Below, in pieces: positions 33,055 to 44,023 of a stretch of 64,000 nucleotides of DNA. The notes under the pieces were generated by a model. The model was not told where the DNA came from and did not search any database. It worked only from the letters and a program-made list of their open reading frames with translations. Position 1 is the stretch's first letter, and each line of letters opens with the position of its first letter. The DNA comes from Rhabditoides inermis (lineage: Eukaryota > Nematoda > Chromadorea > Rhabditida > Rhabditidae). Location of the stretch: contig CAWZYM010000355.1 in NCBI GenBank assembly GCA_963966185.1, positions 1,058,501 through 1,122,500 on the forward strand, in the 5' to 3' direction. Position numbers and translations under genes: made by a program.

Positions 33055-35991
33055 TTCGGGAAACAGAGATATCCGAGTTATCATCTAGGCCTGTCGTCGT
33101 ACATAGGCGCCTATTTAGGCATCCCGCCTCAAGGGTCTCTGAAACCTTTCACTCCTGCCAAATCCCAATCAAACACACAAACCAAGCATTTAATCACCAA
33201 ATTCTCTACTACCAGTGACTCCATACTAGTAAAACGTCAAAAGAAAAACGTTCTGCTAGTATCTAATTCTACAACTCATACTAGTGTACACTGTCCAAAC
33301 ACTAAATGTCTTATCTGTCCTCAGGTTGATCATTCTAACAAAATATATTGCTACGCTACTAACTGCCATGTTACGACTTTTAAAACTCCGAACTGTGACT
33401 GTAATACTGCTAATGTTATCTACTGTATTACTTGCGATCTATGTGGTGTTCAATATGTTGGCCTGTCCTCTCGCAAGTTTTTGCAACGTATGCGTGAACA
33501 TAAGAGTGCTATCAAAAATAAGTATTCTAACACTCCTCTTTATAAACATTTTGCTCAAAATGGCCACTCTTGGTCGTTTGCCAAGCTCTTCATTTTGGAG
33601 GTAGTGGATGTGAATAGTGACAAACGTATGAATAATGTTAAATTGGAAGAGCGTGAAGAATTCTGGATTCGAACACTTGTTACAGCATATCCTGTGGGTC
33701 TTAATGACTCTATCAGAGGATATGAAACCATCACTCGCTCTCATATTCGTCCTTTTGATAAGGTATCTCATCCTTACTTCAATTTCCGCCCGAAGACTCG
33801 CCGGCGTCCCAACAAAAGGAGGGGCTCTGGTAAGGGTGGAACGCCAGATACGTCTTCCCTCGTGCAAGCAGCTAATGCTCGCAATTGGTATGAGAGTTAC
33901 CGTAACGTCCTATGTATGTCTAATAAATCTAAAAATAAACTGATGTCATATCTTCTCGATAATCGTTCTCTTCAAAATTTGTTAAAACTCGAAATTTTGT
34001 TGTCTGTTTACTATTGGTCTATTGACCACACTCCTAACAAAACTAAAGACTTGTTCAAAAACACGATTTTCTTGAAAATTCCTTATTTGTTCACAAATAT
34101 GGAAAGCCTCGGTCTCTTTTCCTTGTTCAATACTCGTGAAGTGTTGTGTATTCTTAATTCCTTTAATCGCAAGGACCAGCAGAAGATTCGAGTGACGCAT
34201 CTGGCTACCGACCGTTTGAGTAAATATGTGGTGAATCATAGCCGTGTTATCAAAGAGTACAGAGGAGACCGACCAGTTTCTCTAGACCCGATTCCTTGTT
34301 TCTGCAGCAATGCAGAATACGATTCTCACCGTGATCCCCACTATGGCCACGTTCTTACAGGCGACCTCTCTATCATCTCTAATCACTCCCTTCGCTCATT
34401 TATGAGAAAAGGCGCTAATATGAGAGTGTCCAATCTCAAACTCTCTGTATCCACTGTTGTTAACACTGTTCGAAATGCTATTTCTGACATGGTTAATCAG
34501 TACAAAAATCTTCTTTCTATCAGTGATCGTAATGTTTCCATCGTCACTAACAAAATATTCGATTGCGTTAACGATAAACTTAAGTATCGTGTTATGAACA
34601 AAAAGTTCAATTCCGTTACAAATTTCAAATCTATTACTTCTGATCTCCATAATCGTTTCACAGTTACCACTATAGATAAAGCTTCAAGTAATTTTGTAGT
34701 AATGTGCAAGCGACTTTACATCTCTTTCTGTGATACTGAATTAGGCATAAATTACGGTAGAGCTTCTGGTAATGCCGTATATGTGCCGTATACAGGTGAC
34801 CCTTCTGTTCTAAACAGTTCACTCACATATTCTTCTATCTTTGACCCCGATAAGTCTGTGTTGCCTAATATTTATGGAGTCCCAAAGCTCCATAAAAATC
34901 CTGTAAAATGTCGTTTCATCACTGCAGCACGCGAATGTATCACTAAGGGTCTTTCCATGGAACTCCAAGTGGTGTACAAACATCTAGAAAAACACTTTCG
35001 TAACATTTGCCTTAAAGGTGCTGCCCGAAATGGCCACAAAATGTACTTTTCGATCACTAACAGTATGAAAGTGTCCGATTTCTTACGCTCTGTCTCGAAC
35101 ACATCTCTTTCTCTATACTGTGCTGATTTTGCCAGTCTTTTTACCAATCTTCCGCATGATCTCATCTTGCAAAAGATGAAATTCCTTGTTGATATGTGTT
35201 TCAAGAATTGTGGAAAACCAAATATTCTCATTACATCTGCTAAATATTCTAAATATACTTCCGATCCTGTTATGCACATTGCAGATAAGCGAGTAATGTC
35301 GGCAAGTGAAATTATAGCCAAAACTAAGGTTTTGGTTGAAAGCGCTTATGCACAGTACGGTAGTTTCATTTTCAAACAGGTGAAGGGCGTACCACAAGGT
35401 GGTAACGCTAGCCCTCTCCTTGCTTCTCTTACTCTCAGTGTTCTAGAATACGAATACAGTCTTCTTCACCCTTTTGTCTGTAAAAATGAAAAATTCCAAG
35501 TTTTCCGTTATGTTGATGATGTACTCATTCTCTATGACAAGAAGTCTGATCTTGACACCTTTCTTAAAGCATATCTTCCTAGCAACTTGCAACTGGAGCG
35601 CACTAATCGTACTGATTCCGAGGCACATTTTCTCGATATTACTTTACGTTTCGATACGCATTGGCAAGTAAGTCTGTACAATAAGACTGATGATTATACA
35701 TTCGACGTTCATCGCTTCACGCATTCTGAAAGCACTACTAGTCGCCAAATCTGTTTTGGTAATCTTAAATCAGAAGCTCTTCGCATTGTCCGTTGCTGCA
35801 CTGATCGCACTGTTCTTTTGGTTAAACTAGAAGAACTCTACATTACTTTCTGCCGTCTCGGTTTTAAATCATCTACAGTTAAAGCCGTTCTTTTGAAATA
35901 CTGTTTCCGTAAGCGAGATATCAATAGATCACTTAACCTTTTCAATGTTCAAAATCGTAAATTACTCACCGAAAAAATATACAAATTCTAA
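33055..35991 (+). CDS. PLE protein: Cys-rich segment, GIY-YIG endonuclease, reverse transcriptase
   Basis: The frame is open from 33055 (after TAA 33052-33054) to the TAA at 35989-35991, about 978 codons. In order: CPNTKCLICP, CYATNCHV and CDC (metal-binding-like cysteines and His); VIYCITCDLCGVQYVGLSS (GIY-YIG signature, read as IYC...VQYVG) with REH downstream (33440-33500); a linker; then RT: VPKLHKNPVKCRFI, CADFASLFTNLPHD (motif A), KQVKGVPQGGNASPLLA (motif B), FRYVDDVLIL (motif C), HFLDITLRF, and a thumb with RIVRCCTDR. It should copy element RNA at a nicked target. The first in-frame ATG (33490) lies inside the GIY-YIG domain, so the true start must use an upstream exon, a non-ATG codon or another mechanism. 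Confidence 0.85.
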   Translation, partial: FGKQRYPSYHLGLSSYIGAYLGIPPQGSLKPFTPAKSQSNTQTKHLITKFSTTSDSILVKRQKKNVLLVSNSTTHTSVHCPNTKCLICPQVDHSNKIYCYATNCHVTTFKTPNCDCNTANVIYCITCDLCGVQYVGLSSRKFLQRMREHKSAIKNKYSNTPLYKHFAQNGHSWSFAKLFILEVVDVNSDKRMNNVKLEEREEFWIRTLVTAYPVGLNDSIRGYETITRSHIRPFDKVSHPYFNFRPKTRRRPNKRRGSGKGGTPDTSSLVQAANARNWYESYRNVLCMSNKSKNKLMSYLLDNRSLQNLLKLEILLSVYYWSIDHTPNKTKDLFKNTIFLKIPYLFTNMESLGLFSLFNTREVLCILNSFNRKDQQKIRVTHLATDRLSKYVVNHSRVIKEYRGDRPVSLDPIPCFCSNAEYDSHRDPHYGHVLTGDLSIISNHSLRSFMRKGANMRVSNLKLSVSTVVNTVRNAISDMVNQYKNLLSISDRNVSIVTNKIFDCVNDKLKYRVMNKKFNSVTNFKSITSDLHNRFTVTTIDKASSNFVVMCKRLYISFCDTELGINYGRASGNAVYVPYTGDPSVLNSSLTYSSIFDPDKSVLPNIYGVPKLHKNPVKCRFITAARECITKGLSMELQVVYKHLEKHFRNICLKGAARNGHKMYFSITNSMKVSDFLRSVSNTSLSLYCADFASLFTNLPHDLILQKMKFLVDMCFKNCGKPNILITSAKYSKYTSDPVMHIADKRVMSASEIIAKTKVLVESAYAQYGSFIFKQVKGVPQGGNASPLLASLTLSVLEYEYSLLHPFVCKNEKFQVFRYVDDVLILYDKKSDLDTFLKAYLPSNLQLERTNRTDSEAHFLDITLRFDTHWQVSLYNKTDDYTFDVHRFTHSESTTSRQICFGNLKSEALRIVRCCTDRTVLLVKLEELYITFCRLGFKSSTVKAVLLKYCFRKRDINRSLNLFNVQNRKLLTEKIYKF

Positions 35992-36000
35992 TTCCGCAAT

Positions 36001-36301
36001 TTTTTGTTTGTTTGTTTACTATCTTCACTCTAACTTTCTCATTATAGGTTTCTACTATTTTTTCCAGATTTTACTTTGTTCGCTACTTCCCTTTCGTCCG
36101 CTGTGGCCCTGCACTGATGAGCGTTCAGGCAGTAGGCCCACCACAGTGGATGTTCTTATTTCGATTCTATCATTTAGTCAGTAACTCTAGATATAGTACG
36201 TTGATGTAGCCTGTCTGCAGGATAATGGGCCGAAACAGGGATTCTGTTTCTCATTTATTTGTGAACTACTCTCTCTGCTTTGTCAATTCCTCATTGTTTG
36301 T
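36001..36301 (+). repeat. Right 301-bp terminal direct repeat (pLTR) of the PLE
   Basis: Begins 10 bp after the ORF stop. Copy of the left repeat with no difference seen. Confidence 0.9.
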
Positions 36302-36319
36302 TTATTTGTTTGTTTCAGG

Positions 36320-38334
36320 ATGTCTTCTGTCACGGTGGTGGCGCCGAATGCGCGTCGCTACGTGGTCAAGGTCACGCCCGCCAAGCTGCTCAGAGAGGTA
36401 GGCGTAGTGTTCACTTGTTCACGTGATTAGGTTATTGTTGTTCACGTTTTTGCGATGATATCACCTTTTTTTCGTACAATGTGATGGAGCAGTGAGTCTT
36501 GAAAGATATTTGTGTTTGTTATAACGTAACATGATTGTTGGTAAAGTATTGTTTATGAGGGCGTGGTTATTTTCTTGTTTACACGTTTGTTTGCAGGTGC
36601 TGGAGGAAGCGTGCCTCGCATCGGGATTCGACGCCGACACTCATCGACTGAAGCACCAGAAGAAATGGGTGGGTAGAGAGGGAGGGGAGAAGAAATAAAT
36701 GGAGAAGATGCATGTGCGCTTATGGTGATGTAGCTCTGTCCTTTTCTCTTTTAATCTTATATGGACTGTCAACACAAAGAAAGACATGAGCGCGTGCATA
36801 GCACATACTGTTTCTGCCCTCCTGGTATTGTAGAGCAGAGAGAGAGAGAGAGAACAAAGAGAGAGAGAGAGAGACTCTCTACGTCTACAGGTGGACTCTT
36901 CCCTGCCCTTCCGCCTCTCGGGTCTGCCCAACCACGCCACCCTCGACATGGAACCGTTCGATGGGACGGCGGCCAGCGCGGAGGTCGCTGTGCAGGTGGG
37001 TTATCGATTTATTGATTGGTGTGGTGTAGATTAGCCGATGAGCCTGATGAGCGAAGGTGACCGTCCAGGTGGGTTATTGATTTTTTTATTTATCGATTTA
37101 TTGGTTTATCGATTTATTGATTGGTGTGGTGTAGATTAGGCCGTTCAGGTGTGCCCTTGTTTTTGCTCTCATGCGAGTTGGATTATTCCCCCGCAGGAAA
37201 TTTGAGAGAATCATGAATCGATGTATTCCTTTTGTTTGGGTAAAAATGAGTTTCTCTATCGCGCCACATGCAATTCATGCAGTATTCTACAATGCAAGTC
37301 TCGTGATACAATTTTCAAATTCCGAAACTCTTCTTTGCCAGCTGCCGAGCGGAGACCGCCAGCAGAAAGCCGTCTCCACGACCGCGTCGCTCTGGCAGGT
37401 GAGAGGATATCGATTTATTGATTCATTTATTGCTTCTTTTATAACATTTGTTCCTTTAAGCGGATACCAAACATAGAAAACTCACACTTCTGATCGATGT
37501 TGATATGTACAGTGAAAATACGAAAATTGCAATACCCAGTGTATAATTATGTTAATAGTAGTCATATACATCCCTATACACTATAGTGGTTGATTTATTG
37601 ATCGAAATATGGTTTTGTAGTAGTCCATTTATCGTTCGTTTTATTGAGGGATTGGTTGTTCATCTCCTAGTTGCAGGTTCTGGAGGAGCTTGGTTCTTCC
37701 CTCGGTCGTTCTCTGGTTGCAGTGGGAGGGGAGGAAGAGGAGGGCACTGTACCTGCCGTCTCCTACATGAACAAACAGGTGCGGAGGAATCCATCACTAT
37801 TGTTATTATCATCGTTTTTGCTCATTTTTCATCGATACCGACAATTTTCACTTCCTATTAATTATGAAAATGGGTGTTTGTGCGAGGGACGTGGCGAAAC
37901 CTATTCTGAGTGTCGGAACTTGGTTATCAACTTTTCATCATTGAAGGTTTGGAATGTTTGAATGATTTTGGAGCAAGATTTATGGTCGACGAATTAGGCA
38001 TTTGATGTACTCGACAGGGTACATCACATGATGATTATTCATAACAATAACGGAAAGACCATGCACGGTACACATTTTTTTCGGATTTTACCGTAAATAA
38101 GTCATTAGATGCAGGTTCTTCAGGTTCTAAGGCTTAGGAATACAATTGTTGTGTAGAGTAATGGTCGAAAAGTGTCATGGTTCAGGGTCCAGGGATGTAA
38201 GAATACGTTTTTTGGTGTAGTCTCTCTTCGTTCCACTGTTTCTCTCTCTTCCTCTCCATCCCCCCTCTCTCCCGTCCCTCTCTCCCTCCTGTCTCTTTCC
38301 CCCTCTCTCTCTCCTCTCTCTCTCTCTCTCCCTC

Positions 38335-38366
<32 letters not shown>

Positions 38367-38678
38367 CCCTCTCCCCCCTCTCCCCCCTCTCCCCCCTCCC
38401 CCCTCTCTCTCTCTCCCTTCCCCACTCTCTCTCCCCTCTTTTTCTCTCTCTCCCCCTCTCCCCCCTCTCTCTCTCCTCCCTCTTCACTCTCTCCCTCCGC
38501 TCTCTCTCCCCCTCTCTCCCTCTTCTCTCTCTCTTCTCTCTCTCTTCTCTCTCTCTCTCTCCCCCCTCTCCCCCCTCTCCCCCCTCCCCCCTCTCTCTCT
38601 CCCTTCCCCACTCTCTCTCCCCTCTTTTTCTCTCTCTCCTCCCTCTTCACTCTCTCCCTCCGCTCTCTCTCCCCCTCT

Positions 38679-38734
<56 letters not shown>

Positions 38735-41162
38735 TTCCCCTTGCAGTACCGTGGTGAGGCTGAGCTGCGCGCCACTAGTCTGCGCGCGATGGGCATCACT
38801 GGTGGCAGAGTCCTCGTCAGGTATGAAGTACCACGTACAGTCCAGGGAATATTTAGTTCCGCCACCACTCCGCTCGTCCGTCCCGCATTTGAAAATTGCG
38901 CGCGCGCGAAAGTTTGAATGTGAATTTATTCGCGTGCTCTCGCATGTCTATCGATTGTTTTCGCCTTGCACTCTGTTCACTCTGCGCTCTCTGCTGGCGG
39001 CAACTGGTTTGCCCACCCACTGTATATGCATTATATGACACCTCTGTCCCTCGATTTTGCTTTTCAGTGGTCAGACCAGATGTGATGCTGACTTCCATGC
39101 TGAAGGCAGCATCACATGCTGCGAATTTCACGTTTCACTCGGTTGATAATAATAATAATATAATAATAATAATTGTTTATCCATAAAAAAACAGTCAAGT
39201 ACTAAATGGGGATATGGAAATGGGTTGGACGGCCGTGAGTCGAACAGCTCAGTTCCACGATCTCCGCAAGGCTAGACTGCAGCGCGCCCCTCAGAGACAC
39301 CCAAAGGGTGCTTGTGTGAGACACGCGCTCCCGGTAGAAAGCAGGCTGAAAGGTGAGAGCAGGGAAAGCCTGCTACGAGACAATACAATCACTGAAAGTA
39401 TTCACGCTGATATTTCGAAACAGAATGCTTTCGCGATAATCTGTCCAACTTTTTCGAGATAGTATATAACAATTCATTGATAGGTATAAAAACCAGAAAT
39501 ATCAGAAAAATCCATTTAGATACCAGCGCGTGTCGATGTCTGAGAGTGAGCGCGCGGCTCTCGCCTCTCGATTGGAGGAGGGGCAGAGGAGGAGGGAGGA
39601 GCAGACGGAGCAGTTCGAGAGGAGGAAGCGGGAGAATGCAGAGAGGGAGAGGGAGGAGAAGGAGCGGGAGAGGGTGCGTGGAATACCGGGTTGGAGAGAG
39701 AATTACCGTTTAGAGGAAGCAGATTACAGTTTGTAGGCAGCTGGGGGTTGGGGGTAGATGCCGAACCAGTTTACCAGTTTTCTGTTCCAGAAATTCGCGG
39801 AGGAGTGTCGTCGCGTGGAGGCGGAGCGGGAGGAGGCGGAGCGAAAGAAGATGGAGCAGGAGAAGGAGCAGCGGTGAGTGTGGAGGAGGGAGGTGGAAGG
39901 GAGAGAAGGAAATGGAGAACTTGTGTTTTACTGTGAAGTTTGAATGAAGAAATATGTTTCCTCAGATGAGCGCGTTCTCCTATTTTTGATGTGGAAGTAA
40001 TGTGTGAATTGATCCTATAGGATTACCCAATAATTGGTTCATTGCAATTGTTTATCTTTATATATATATGCGTTTATTTATTTTAGTACTCCGACTAGGA
40101 TATATCTTCCCAGCCTATATAGAACCTGTGTTTTACTGTGCTCAGAAATCAGGAATTGTACGATCGCAAGCAATGGCTTGGATGCAATGACTTGACTTTC
40201 TCCCATAGGAATACGTACTCTCCATTCTTTCAATGTTCTCTAGGTCTCTTTGTGATGCTCCGCCCCTTTCAGCCCCGCCCCGCAGCCCCTGGACCGTCTG
40301 CCTGCCTCCGTTGCCTCTGCTGCCCCCGGAGAGTGGAGCTTCGACCGGCATGCATTCGCGTGAGTTGTGCACTTGTTATCTCTTCTTCTGATGTTACGAA
40401 AGTCGCTTTACGGAGCGAACGGTTTGATTGCTACGAAAGGAAGCAGTCAGCACCATTCATTGTGTTTGCGATTCACGAGAAGTTGGAACCTTCGAACGAT
40501 TCGCTACTAATCGTGACCTATTCTGTGGTCTAATTTGTGAATGTGTTATTTAGCATTTGGTATCATTCACGTGTAAAGGCATTGCTCAGTGCCCCAGCAG
40601 CGCCCGCGCCTCCGCCGGCTGCCAACTCCAGACTAGCTCACCTGCAGAGGCTGCTCGAGCATGTGGGTTGGAGACGTTACAGTAGGTAGTGTGTACAGGA
40701 ACTACAGTACAGTGGGTTGTACACTGTCGTGGTATAGGGCATCGGTATTGATTCATTGTGTATAGGGTTACTGTATCTCTGTGACCCTTCCTGTTCTGTG
40801 TAGGCCCGCCCCTCGCGCGGGCTGATATCGTTAGTGTATGCTTAGCCAGTGATGGAGTAGAGACCTTATAACCAAGTGAAACTGACTGAACATACATCAA
40901 TACAGAGAGGAGAACTCCCGGATACCAATATATACGATAACATCGTCACATTTAGGTGGACACTTCGCTGCATGCAAACATGCACGACAACCTGGTCGAT
41001 CAGCTGATGGGACAGGGAGGCAGACTGCAGGTAGGAGGGGTACTGTAGGAGTACTGTACTTGTCTCCATTCTCTCCTTGCAGGTGAACGCACTGATGCAG
41101 ATGCAGCAGCAGACGAGTGGAGGAGGAGGAGGGCAGCAGGCGGCGCCCTTCAAGGTGGGTGG

Positions 41163-41207
<45 letters not shown>

Positions 41208-41294
41208 AGAGAGAGGGAGAGGGAGGGAGAGAGAGAGGGGGAGAGAAGGGGGAGGGCAGCAGGCGGCGCCCTTCAAGGTGGGAAAGGGAGAGTG

Positions 41295-41333
<39 letters not shown>

Positions 41334-43338
41334 GTTGGATGAATGATATAGATGGTGGACCAGTGTTCTCTTCCACGTTGTAGATGTATGAAGGCACGGC
41401 CCGGCGCGCGTTCACTGATTTGCGTGACGGTAGACGCACGCGACGCACACGCAACGCGTCTCCTATGTTAAAGAAAAATAAGCTCATCATCATTGTCAAT
41501 TTCTGAAAGGCAGCGAACATTGTCACGTGGTCTAGTGGTTAGCGAGCGCGGCCAGTGATCGGTTTATCGCAGGTTCGATTCCGTTCGCTGCCACAAGTTT
41601 TGCTAAATTGTTTGAGCCACCCGCGACGCGGAACTGATGCGCAGCGTGCGTCTGAGTTCACCGGCCAGGGAACAAATGAGTGACACTACGGCCGGGCCGT
41701 GGAAGGGGGTAGATGAGTGTAGATTAGAAGAGTTGTCCGAGTGAGGGACGAGATGTGGACAGAAGAGAGACATTCAATTGCATCACATTGTTCAGTTCCC
41801 CGAAGTGTCGTCTTCACAGCCGGCCGAGGCGATGGAGTCGGAAGAGGAGAAGGAGCAGCCGGTGGAGAAGTGCGAGCGGCTGGCTATGGTGGGTGGAGGA
41901 GGGAGGGGAGAGAGAGAGAGAGGGAGAGAGAGAGAGGGGAGGGAGGGGGGAGAGAGAGGGAGAGGGGAGATGCCCACCCATTCCCTTCTAGATCTTCTCG
42001 AAGACGGAGCAGTCAGTGGATGAGAAGAGGGAGGGAGGAGAGGCTATGGAGGTGGAGGAGGGCTTCTTCGAGCTCTCGGTCGACGACGTGAAGAGCATCC
42101 AGAGAGATCGAAGGGAGGAGGTGTGAGTACTTGGACTTATTTTAGTGTACAACGCAGATAAGACGCATTCATGCTGTGTTCGTTAGGTATACTATTTGAA
42201 ACGTGTAAAATCTGTGTTGTTGATTGCGTTTTTGAGAGTTGCGTATTCGCGTTCATTTCAGTCGTCGCTTTGCGCAGAAGGCTCTCGTGCCGAAGTCGTA
42301 TATTGAGAAAAAGAACAGGGAGCTGAAGATGGAGGCGTATAGGAATACGGTGGGTGGAGGGAGATAGGGAGGAGGAGAGAGAGGAAGGAGGAAAAGGGAG
42401 AAGAGAGAGAGGGAGGGAGAGGTAGAGAGAGAGAGAGAGAGAGAGATATGACCCTCCTCTTTGCAGGTGGTCCGTATCCAGCTTGGCGACCGCCGCCTCG
42501 TTCAGGCCCTCTTCCGATCCAACGAGCCGGGTGAGTACGGTATACAGGAGTACTGTAAATGGTGGTGGATTACTGTACTTGATAATGTTTCAGCCACTCA
42601 CCTGTATGATTTTTTCCGTTCGCTGCTGCGCGATGAGAGGAAGGAGTTTGACCTGAACTTTGCCCTCAACTGCAGAATCGACAACGGGAACAAGAACCTG
42701 GTGGGTGGTATTTCATGTCACGTTCTCCTTTGGGAAATAAAAAGTGTGTGGCTGATTTCCACAGCGGTGAGTTTTTGTTTGCAAATAAGTTAAACTTAGC
42801 TGGTGACAATGGGTGTTGGTCTAATATGATGTTTTTTTGTAATGATATCACAAATCGAAAAGAGTCAAGGTCAAACCTGTGTTAGATTACCCAATTTTCT
42901 CTCCAGATTGAGATGGACATTGCACCAAGCACGACCGTCTACGCCAAGATGAAGGGAGGCGTCGAGGACTACGGTGGGTGGAGGGGGGAGGGATTACTGT
43001 ATCCTGCCGGAGAGGACTACGGTGGGTGGAGGGGGGAGGGATTACTGTGTCCTGCCGGGGAGCAGGAGTGAAGGGACAATTGGTGGGTAGTCTTTTCTAT
43101 TTCGATTATCTTTGGAAGCGCTCAGCCCTGGAGGAGGGAGGAATGGAGGAGGAGGAGATATCCTGCCGGAGGATGTGTGATTGAAGCGATTGATAGTAGT
43201 TGAAATGCGAGATGGTGTACATAGAAGGAGAGTGTGTTTGCAGGCGGTCTGTTCAAGGATGGTTCGATGGTGGCGGCGAATCAGGAGGAGGCGGATGCGG
43301 TCAGCAAGGAGTGGTGGGTGGGGGAGGAGAGAGAGAGG

Positions 43339-43374
<36 letters not shown>

Positions 43375-44023
43375 AGGAGAGAGAGAGAGAGGGGGAGAGA
43401 GAGGAGAGAGAGAGAGGAGAGGGGGGAGAGAGAGAGAGCGAGAGGGGAGAGAGAGGGGGAGGGAGAGTGAGGGAGAGAGAGAGGGAGAGAGGGGGAGGAG
43501 AAAGAGGGAGAGAGAGGGAGGGAGAGAGAGAGAGGAGAGAGGGGAGAGAGAGAGAAAGGGGGAGAGAGAGAGAGGCAGGAGAGAGAGGGGGAGAGAGAGG
43601 GAGAGAGAGAGAGGAGAGGGGGGAGAGAGGAGAGAGAAAGGAGAGGAGAGAGAGGGGAGAGAGGGAGAGAGATGATCGTATATGAAGCAGTTGTGATGGT
43701 GTGGTGAATACGAGAATGTGTGTTTTTTGTGTGTGTGAACTAAACTTCCCGGCCATGACAAGTGGCCTCGTATTAGTTGATGTCAATCCCAGTTTCAATT
43801 TCAAATCGCTTATCAATGATTCAGGCTGTCTCACAACCACCCGTTTGTACCGTATAATGGAACTGTGGAGGAGGAGAGCCGAACTGTGCAGATGAAGAGA
43901 CAGGTGAGAGGAGGGAGGGAGAGAGAGGAGGAGAGAGAGAGCTCTCTCTTTCAGGCCGAGAACAGCGAGACACGTGTCGCTAGTCCGCAGGCGACTCTTC
44001 CTAAGTGGATGAAGAAGAAGTGA
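36320..44023 (+). CDS. ASPSCR1: TUG / ASPSCR1 homologue (UBX-domain tether protein)
   Basis: Exons include 36320-36397, 36597-36668, 36891-36995, 37342-37398, 37677-37778, 38747-38820, 39527-39673, 39791-39873, 40273-40359, 40590-40672, 40956-41030, 41083-41154, 41796-41888, 41992-42122, 42262-42349, 42467-42530, 42594-42700, 42907-42973, 43244-43313, 43825-43903 and 43955-44023. The N-terminus VTVVAPNARRYVVKVTPAKLL, then LKHQKKW and LPNHATLDM, matches the TUG ubiquitin-like domain. YRGEAELRATSLRAMGITGG ends a second one. A charged coiled coil follows. FFELSVDDVKSIQRDRREEV and VVRIQLGDRRLVQALF with YDFFRSLL form the UBX region. The end LPKWMKKK resembles the family's C-terminal PKWLK. In mammals TUG binds p97 and retains GLUT4 vesicles. 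The stretch 38821-39526 is unresolved. The acceptor of the first coding exon is intact despite the adjacent PLE. Confidence 0.88.
38238..38730. repeat. CT-rich low-complexity tract in a TUG intron
   Basis: About 490 bp of CT/CCCT repeats with an internal 120-bp near-duplication (38390-38510 / 38580-38690), then (CA)n. It directly precedes the acceptor at 38746. Open frames across it are compositional. Confidence 0.9.
41125..41340 (+). repeat. Duplicated exon end and 5' splice site with (GA)n
   Basis: The exon end GGCGGCGCCCTTCAAG plus GTGGG donor (41139-41159) recurs at 41262-41283 inside the intron, each followed by GA tracts. The downstream copy has no adjacent acceptor. Confidence 0.85.
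41509..41592 (+). mobile_element. tRNA-like SINE head in a TUG intron
   Basis: GGCAGCGAAC (41509-41518) and GTTCGCTGCC (41583-41592) form a perfect 10-bp terminal stem. Inside are GTGGTCTAGTGGTTAGC (A box) and GGTTCGATTCC (B box). D, anticodon and T arms do not fold canonically. The GCGGCCAGTGAT...TCGCAGGTTC segment reappears in every unit of the TSR array (45473, 47635, 50638, 53651, 56660), so this is a dispersed family. Confidence 0.55.
42964..43060 (+). repeat. 48-bp tandem duplication copying a 5' splice site
   Basis: GAGGACTACG|GTGGGT at 42964-42979 is repeated at 43012-43027 with the following GGAGGGATTACTGT sequence, so the TUG exon end and donor exist twice. Confidence 0.9.
43314..43672. 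repeat. GA/GGGA-rich tract in a TUG intron
   Basis: About 360 bp of GA and GGGA repeats directly after the donor at 43313. Open frames here are compositional. Confidence 0.95.

Larger units (their letters stand above)
31962..36301 (+). mobile_element. Penelope-like element with N-terminal GIY-YIG (Naiad-like), nearly intact
   Basis: A 4340-bp element bounded by 301-bp direct repeats (31962-32262 and 36001-36301) that I read as identical, which implies very recent insertion. Inside are a 700-bp structured leader and one long ORF: Cys-rich segment, GIY-YIG endonuclease, then reverse transcriptase. N-terminal placement of the endonuclease is the permuted order described for the Naiad/Chlamys group of PLEs. 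TATTTGTTTGTTT at 31952-31964 and 36303-36315 may be a target-site duplication, though both lie in TTTG-rich sequence. The element sits just upstream of the acceptor of the first TUG coding exon. Confidence 0.85.
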
